From Persicaria tinctoria (taxonomy: Eukaryota > Streptophyta > Magnoliopsida > Caryophyllales > Polygonaceae): a stretch of DNA of 64,000 nt. Location of the stretch: positions 11,760,967 to 11,824,966 of the forward strand of contig JBANSL010000004.1 of assembly GCA_037127255.1 (NCBI GenBank). The letters are read 5' to 3'. The translations under genes and the position numbers were made by a program. Numbering within the stretch: position 1 is the stretch's first letter; every line of letters begins with the position of its first letter. Below the pieces are notes generated by a model, which saw only the letters and a list, made by a program, of their open reading frames with translations, was not told where the DNA came from and made no database searches. Below, one piece after another: positions 59,220-64,000 of the stretch.

Positions 59220-60141
59220 CTCCCTCCGTTCCAAAATACATGGGCTTTTGGTTTTTGGCACGTTTTTTAAGGAGCGAAAAACTCTATAAAATATTATTTT
59301 TTAGTTAATTTTTTTTATAAAATTTGATACTTATTAGTATTACTAAGGGAAATTTACAGAAAACCACCCCTTAAATGTAGGTCTTTTCACTTAACCACCC
59401 CTTAAATTTGAAATTACAGTAAACCACCCCTTAAATGCTTTTCATTAACAAATCACCACCCTTAGTCTATTTTTGTTAAGTCATCCTTAGATATATTATA
59501 TTTCAATATTTTTAAACTCAAAATTTATGTGTAAATATATTTAAAATTTGAACTAAAGGGGTTGGATTGTTATAGATATCATTTTAAAAAAAAACTTACA
59601 AATATAACTTACAAATATCTTCCGGTTTATGTCTTAAAATAATTTTGTAAACATTAGTTAAATTATTTTTTAAGTATAATATGATTATAAATAATAATTT
59701 CCATTTATATAGTTAAAAATAATATTAAAATTATTTATTTATATTTTAAAAATTGTATTTCAATAATTAACCTTTGGAGAAAAATTAAAAAAACCTTTAA
59801 AAATAGGTTATTACTCACAATTGAAATAATTAAACGCATATTTTAAGTTAAAAAATGTTAAAAATATAATTTATTAAACAAAAACATAATGTAAATTGGT
59901 GATGGGTGGTGATTTGTTAGTGGAAAGCATTTAAGGGGTGGTTTACTGTAATTTCAAATTTAAGGGGTGGTTAAGTGAAAAGACCTACATTTAAGGGGTG
60001 GTTTTCCGTAAATTTCCCTATTACTAATAAGTATCAAATTATATAAAAAATTTAATTAAAAAAATAATATTTCATAGAGTTTTCCGCTCCTTAAAAAACG
60101 TGTCAAAAAGAAAAAACCCATGTATTTTGGAACGGAGGTAG
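59220..60141. mobile_element. Stowaway-type MITE carrying a nested MITE
   Basis: It starts CTCCCTCCGTTCCAAAATAC and ends GTATTTTGGAACGGAGGTAG, with TA on both sides (59218-59219 and 60142-60143). Inverted homology covers about 120 bp per side (ACATGGGCTTTT, GGAGCGAAAAACTCTATA). Without the inner insertion it would be about 240 bp, the normal Stowaway size. Confidence 0.85.
59347..60018. mobile_element. MULE-type MITE with 114-bp TIRs
   Basis: The ends GGGAAATTTAC and GTAAATTTCCC are perfect inverted repeats. The inverted arms extend at least 110 bp and each contains three AACCACCCCTTAAAT repeats. The 9-bp duplication TATTACTAA flanks it at 59338-59346 and 60019-60027, which identifies a Mutator-like insertion. 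The 440-bp centre is AT-rich and non-coding. It sits in the centre of the Stowaway MITE. Confidence 0.88.
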
Positions 60142-60560
60142 TAAAGAAGACATAATTGAAGACTTTTTGGACCAAAATAAAGAATGGAACATAGACCCCT
60201 TAAACGAGTCCTCCCAATAGAATTGGTGAACAAAATAATAGACATATGTCTTGAAGTAAACAACATTAAGAAAGAACTCTACTGGAAAACGAGCAAAGGC
60301 GAGTGGTTCTCCACAACTAGTGCATTGAAATTCATTTCTCAAACAAATTGCGAGAATCGTTGTGATTTCCCATGAATATGGAACATTGACACATTCGAAA
60401 ATTAAGAATTTTATATGAAAACTCACACTAGACAGACGACCAACAACATTCAGACTTGCCTGTTAAGGAGTCGATGTTCCCCTCAATTACATAATGTGTA
60501 ACCATCCTCCAAAAGATTGGATTCACCTTTTCATAAAGTGCATCTATACGCTCTACCTCA

Positions 60561-61956
60561 TTAAAATAATTAACACAAGAATAGAGATCATAACTGAAAT
60601 CCTAATCTCAAGTACAGTAAAATCCTAAAGTAAAACCTAGCTTAATTAAGGGACATCAATCATAAGTTATTTTATTGATTACTATTTAATACAATCACAA
60701 GTATGTATGATCAATTTGTAAGACAAAATTGACGGAATACATATATTCGACCTACCTTGTTTTATCCTACCGTCTGAATTTGCCGTCGTGTCGAATCGTA
60801 TGAGGCCCTTTCTTTCTTTACCCTTTCACCTGTTTTCTCTCCCTCTCTAGTCCACTGTGGTCTTCCCCCCCGACACACCCGGATAGAGAGAGGAGGGCGA
60901 ACTTCCGATGCATCCAGGTTCTACGCTGTCACTTCGTTGATCCCATTTCCGTTTCCACAGATCACATCCTTTCTGGTACTCTCCATCTCTCTTTCTCCCG
61001 ATTCTCTAATGTTATAGTTTTTGGATTGTTTGTCAACTTGCAAGATCCGATTCGCTTTTTCTCCATTTCATCTTCCTTCCATGGCCTTTGAGTTCCTGAT
61101 TTGCTAGGTTTCTGTTTTTTCGATGCTTCACTGCTGATCGGTTAACGGCGAACCGCCTAAAGATGTCAGCGTTGTCGAAATCGCTAGCAACATTGGCTAT
61201 ATCGGCTGGTTTTATGTCGGTCTAAGCACTACAATACCTCGAATTTGAATGCCTTTTGTTTTTCGTTTTGGTTGTATTTTGTAACCTCCGATCTCTTAGT
61301 GCTATACTTAGCAAGTAGATCGTTTGTGTTGCTTCTCTGTCCTAAGCAAGTAGGAGTTGAAGTGATAAATGAATGAGGGGAGAAATTGGTAATATGTGCT
61401 TGAACTTGCATCAATTGTTTCTGCCTAAGAGCTGTTAATTAGGCAGGTGGTTGTTTTCATTAACACTTCTAACCATTAGGTCAGATGTTAGTAATAGCCA
61501 ATGTGATGCTAACCATGATTGTGTATGAACTAGGTTCATTACCATTGCCAAGTTAAGTGTTGGATATTGGCACTTCAGATCTGTAGAAAAACATGGGGAA
61601 AACTTAACAAAATTTGGATTGTTTTGTTCGTTAGTATTCTTAGTTTAGTTCCTTACGAAGCTCCGACCTTTATTCATTGATGAACTACTACTTGCTTTTT
61701 AGTGCTTCCATGATACATACTGAAAATCTGGAGTATGAAATCACACAGTATTTTTTTACTTTAGTATGGTGCTTTTTATGGCAGTGCTCACTACTTGCTT
61801 TTTACAGTATGCTTCATGTACCTGCCCTTTTAGTTTACTTTTTGTGTAATTTATTGTTCTGATCTGTTGATATTCATTGAATGGTGTTCTAGGTTGATTT
61901 CTCTAATTGATTCAGAGAAGTGTTTTATAGATTTCGACAGTATACTTACATCTTCC
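60561..61956 (+). promoter_or_regulatory. upstream region and 5' leader of the TOG-domain gene
   Basis: A C/T-rich stretch at 60800-60990 looks like a transcribed 5' leader. It is followed by intron-like AT-rich sequence up to the acceptor TTGATTCAG at 61915. A short upstream frame begins at ATG 61163 (MSALSKSLATLAISAG) but cannot be joined in phase to the main coding exon with a standard donor. It may be an upstream ORF or an unresolved first exon. Confidence 0.4.
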
Positions 61957-63756
61957 ATGAAGGACGACAATGAATGTGAGGCTTGCCTCACTGGACCTGG
62001 AAGTGAGAATGGGAACAATAAACTTCAAGAGAAGCAGGATATTACAGTCAATACTACCTCTGCTGTTGATATGAATCCTGTTAGTAACACAGGAGTAGAA
62101 GCAGGGGTGCCAGAAGTAGAATATATTGAATCTGAGAACTTAAATGACATTGAAGATCTGGACTTAGCTCGCCAGGTATAGTTTCTTGTAAAATTAATAC
62201 CGTATATATGGAAAATGCTTGTTGTTTGACTTAACATGTGGCCCATAATGTTCTTAGATAAATATATTTGTATTACTTGCATCCTGAGTAGTGCGAATGC
62301 ATTTGGTAAAGCCGTTAAAGACAACTTTTCGTGTTTTAATGTAGAATCTGCTAAGTGCACTGGATTCAAAAGATTGGGTCGCAGTCTGTGAAGCCCTCAA
62401 TAATGTACGCCGATTTTCAGTTTTTCACAGAGAAATCTTGCTTGAGATGTTGTAAGTCCTAGTTCTTCCTATGTGATATAACTCTTATGACAATGATGAA
62501 CATCATTGTTTATTTTCTTTTCGTAGTGCTTTCTATCAACCCTTCATGCTCAATCTTCTTCTTCTTCTGTTGTAACTCAGAGAGAATGTCATTCCGCCAA
62601 TAGTGAAGTCTTTGAAAAATCCTAGAAGTGCTCTATGCAAAACTGCAATCATGACATCATCGGACATTTTCAGTGCATTTGGTGATCATATAATAGATTC
62701 CTTGGATCCTCTGGTAACATACGCATTAAAAATTGAATTCTCATTCTTGCATTCATGGTTATTGTTCAGGTTTGTACTTAATACCTCCCTTTATCTTTGG
62801 TTCAGCTTTTACAACTTCTCCTCAAGGCATCTCAGGACAAGCGATTCGTATGTGAAGCTGCTGAAAGGGCTTTGCTAGCCATGACTACTTCTGTTTCTGC
62901 GACATTGTTATTACCAAAGTTGCATCCATATCTCAAGAATAGAAATCCTCGGATTCGTGCCAAGGCATCCATATGGTTCTGCAAAAGTGTGCCACGATTG
63001 GTATGGTTTTTGGACATCTTGATTCTACTTGTAGTTTCTATATATTTGTATATTTCGAAGAATCTACTTCTGTCTTTAAGTATTTGTTTCTTCTCTGATT
63101 CCTCTTGTATCAAAAACAAATCATAACCTTTATCTCAGTCCAAAAAGCCTCACACAACAGAAAAGTTTTGGTGGTATCTTGAACACTTCTGGAATTTCGG
63201 TGATATAATCTGACAAAGATAAACTACAATCTTAGCACTTTTGAAAGGTCGTCCCTTGACATAAACACTGACACCAGTTATACCTTTGTATATATATATA
63301 TCTTCTACGGACTCAAATGAGAAATCCCCTTTCGTGTGTTAGCTGATAATGGTTTGCTGAACTTCAACTGATGAGAGGTCCAGATCTTAAATCATGTATG
63401 ATTATTTCTCTAGTAGAATGAGCACTCAACCTTGAACTTTGGTTGTTGTTTTTTTTTGGGCTGTGAATATGCAGGGAGTTGAAGGTATAAAGGAATATGG
63501 CATTGATAAATTAGTTCAAGTGGCTGCATCCCAGCTCAGTGACAAACTTCCAGAGTCAAGAGAATCAGCAAGGTCTCTTCTTGTAGAACTCCGAAGTGTG
63601 TATGAAAAATCGAGTGTTATATCAAGCTCAGACAATGAGCAATCAGAAATTGGCTCCTGGGAGAGCTTTTGTCAGGCCAAGCTCCCCCCACTTACTGCAC
63701 AAGCAGTCCTTCGCACAACCAATGCCACTCGGGAAGAACTTGTTACACCTTCCTAG
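61957..63756 (+). CDS. TOG/HEAT-repeat (CLASP_N-like) protein
   Basis: TOG-like HEAT arrays bind tubulin or act as scaffolds. Plant single-TOG proteins of this size are described as ARM-repeat superfamily members and mostly lack a defined role. Five exons keep frame with GT-AG introns: 61957-62175, 62345-62451, 62581-62713, 62806-63000 and 63475-63756. They encode 311 aa. Residues 1-73 are acidic and probably disordered. Helical repeats follow: SALDSKDWVAVCEALNNVRR, ENVIPPIVKSLKNPRS, SDIFSAFGDHIIDSL, LLQLLLKASQDKRFVCEAA and LPKLHPYLKNRNPRIRAKAS. Together they match the TOG/CLASP N-terminal fold. The open frame continues upstream of the chosen Met into the exon beginning at 61916, so a longer N-terminus is possible. 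Confidence 0.88.
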
Positions 63757-64000
63757 TGCAGGGCCTATACGAAAAACAAGATATTGGTTGAGCTCTACAT
63801 ATACTTCTCCATATTTGCTTATTTTATTTTCATCGCGATGACGGTGATGAGTTGCTGTGTAAATTCTGTGAAGAGGTTTGGTTGCGCATTGTGTTGCGTG
63901 GTGGTGAGGAAAATTTGACAGTGTTGCACTTGACTTATTGTTTGCAAGTAGGAATTATTACTGTCAAAGTTTGTGCATTGATGAAAGTTGTATCTTAGAC
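63757..64000 (+). other. 3' untranslated region of the TOG-domain gene
   Basis: Non-coding sequence after the stop codon, with T-rich and AT-rich stretches as in plant 3' UTRs. No unambiguous polyadenylation signal was chosen. The window ends here. Confidence 0.5.

Larger units (their letters stand above)
56200..60560 (+). pseudogene. LINE ORF2 C-terminal remnant, split by two insertions
   Basis: Fragments of one non-LTR reverse transcriptase tail can be followed across the insertions. First comes DKICKPKRMGGLALH (about 56220) with ARIIKETYLK and NTSWEWEKLIKKK (to 56483). After the Copia element, NGKIIKF, NRWVENKPLLEK and ITGAKYHGKY run to 59217. After the Stowaway MITE come LPIELVNKII and LYWKTSKGEWFSTTSALKF, then the zf-RVT-like TLTHSKIKNFI, DRRPTTFRLAC and PKDWIHLFIKC (to about 60550). 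Stops are mostly TGG-to-TGA/TAG changes. This is the region between RT and the zinc-binding domain typical of plant L1-type LINEs. Confidence 0.7.

Overview
This is a plant nuclear chromosome segment, most likely from a eudicot. It is AT-rich. Its genes have GT-AG introns, and most of its sequence is nested class I and class II transposable elements (TEs). No prokaryotic, organellar or CRISPR features are seen.

Three intact host genes can be modelled exon by exon. The first is a PAT1-family mRNA-decapping activator (plus strand, 17786-23261, five exons, 775 aa). The second is a clade II-like SWEET sugar transporter (minus strand, 38791-37049, six exons, 252 aa). The third is a TOG/HEAT-repeat protein (plus strand, 61957-63756, five exons, 311 aa). 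A small two-exon gene-like unit at 40898-41476 is uncertain. The genes are unrelated in function and act as islands between repeats.

Left arm (1-13.9 kb): arrays of a GTGGTTCA motif, a SINE-like sequence, two abutting TIR elements that share (TA)n ends, two inverted B3-domain scraps, and an antisense PF04195-type retroelement gene beside a possible plus-strand LTR. A 3.0-kb MULE-like element with a 9-bp target-site duplication (TSD) follows at 13955-16967. It carries tRNA-like sequences, one of them split by a hAT-type MITE.

Middle (23-46 kb): beyond PAT1 lies a 1.5-kb element whose two LTR-like ends are inverted relative to each other yet flanked by a 5-bp TSD. Next come a CGGGT-rich hAT MITE and a Tourist-type MITE with TAA TSDs. 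A PIF/Harbinger pair follows: an intact DDE transposase and a Myb/NAM-like partner broken by one stop codon. Then come a complete but decayed Copia element with TSD TTAAT, the SWEET gene, further MITEs, and an array of GTTTCAGCA hairpins.

Right arm (46-60.6 kb): this stretch records several rounds of nesting. A minus-strand LTR element holds two solo LTRs of other families. A hAT pseudogene is split by a third solo LTR. A LINE remnant is split by a deleted Copia element and by a Stowaway MITE that itself contains a MULE MITE. The TOG gene closes the window.

The most unusual items are the inverted-LTR element (24501-26024), the paired (TA)n-bounded elements (2566-6417), and the tRNA-like family with a four-base loop and a compensatory base-pair change.
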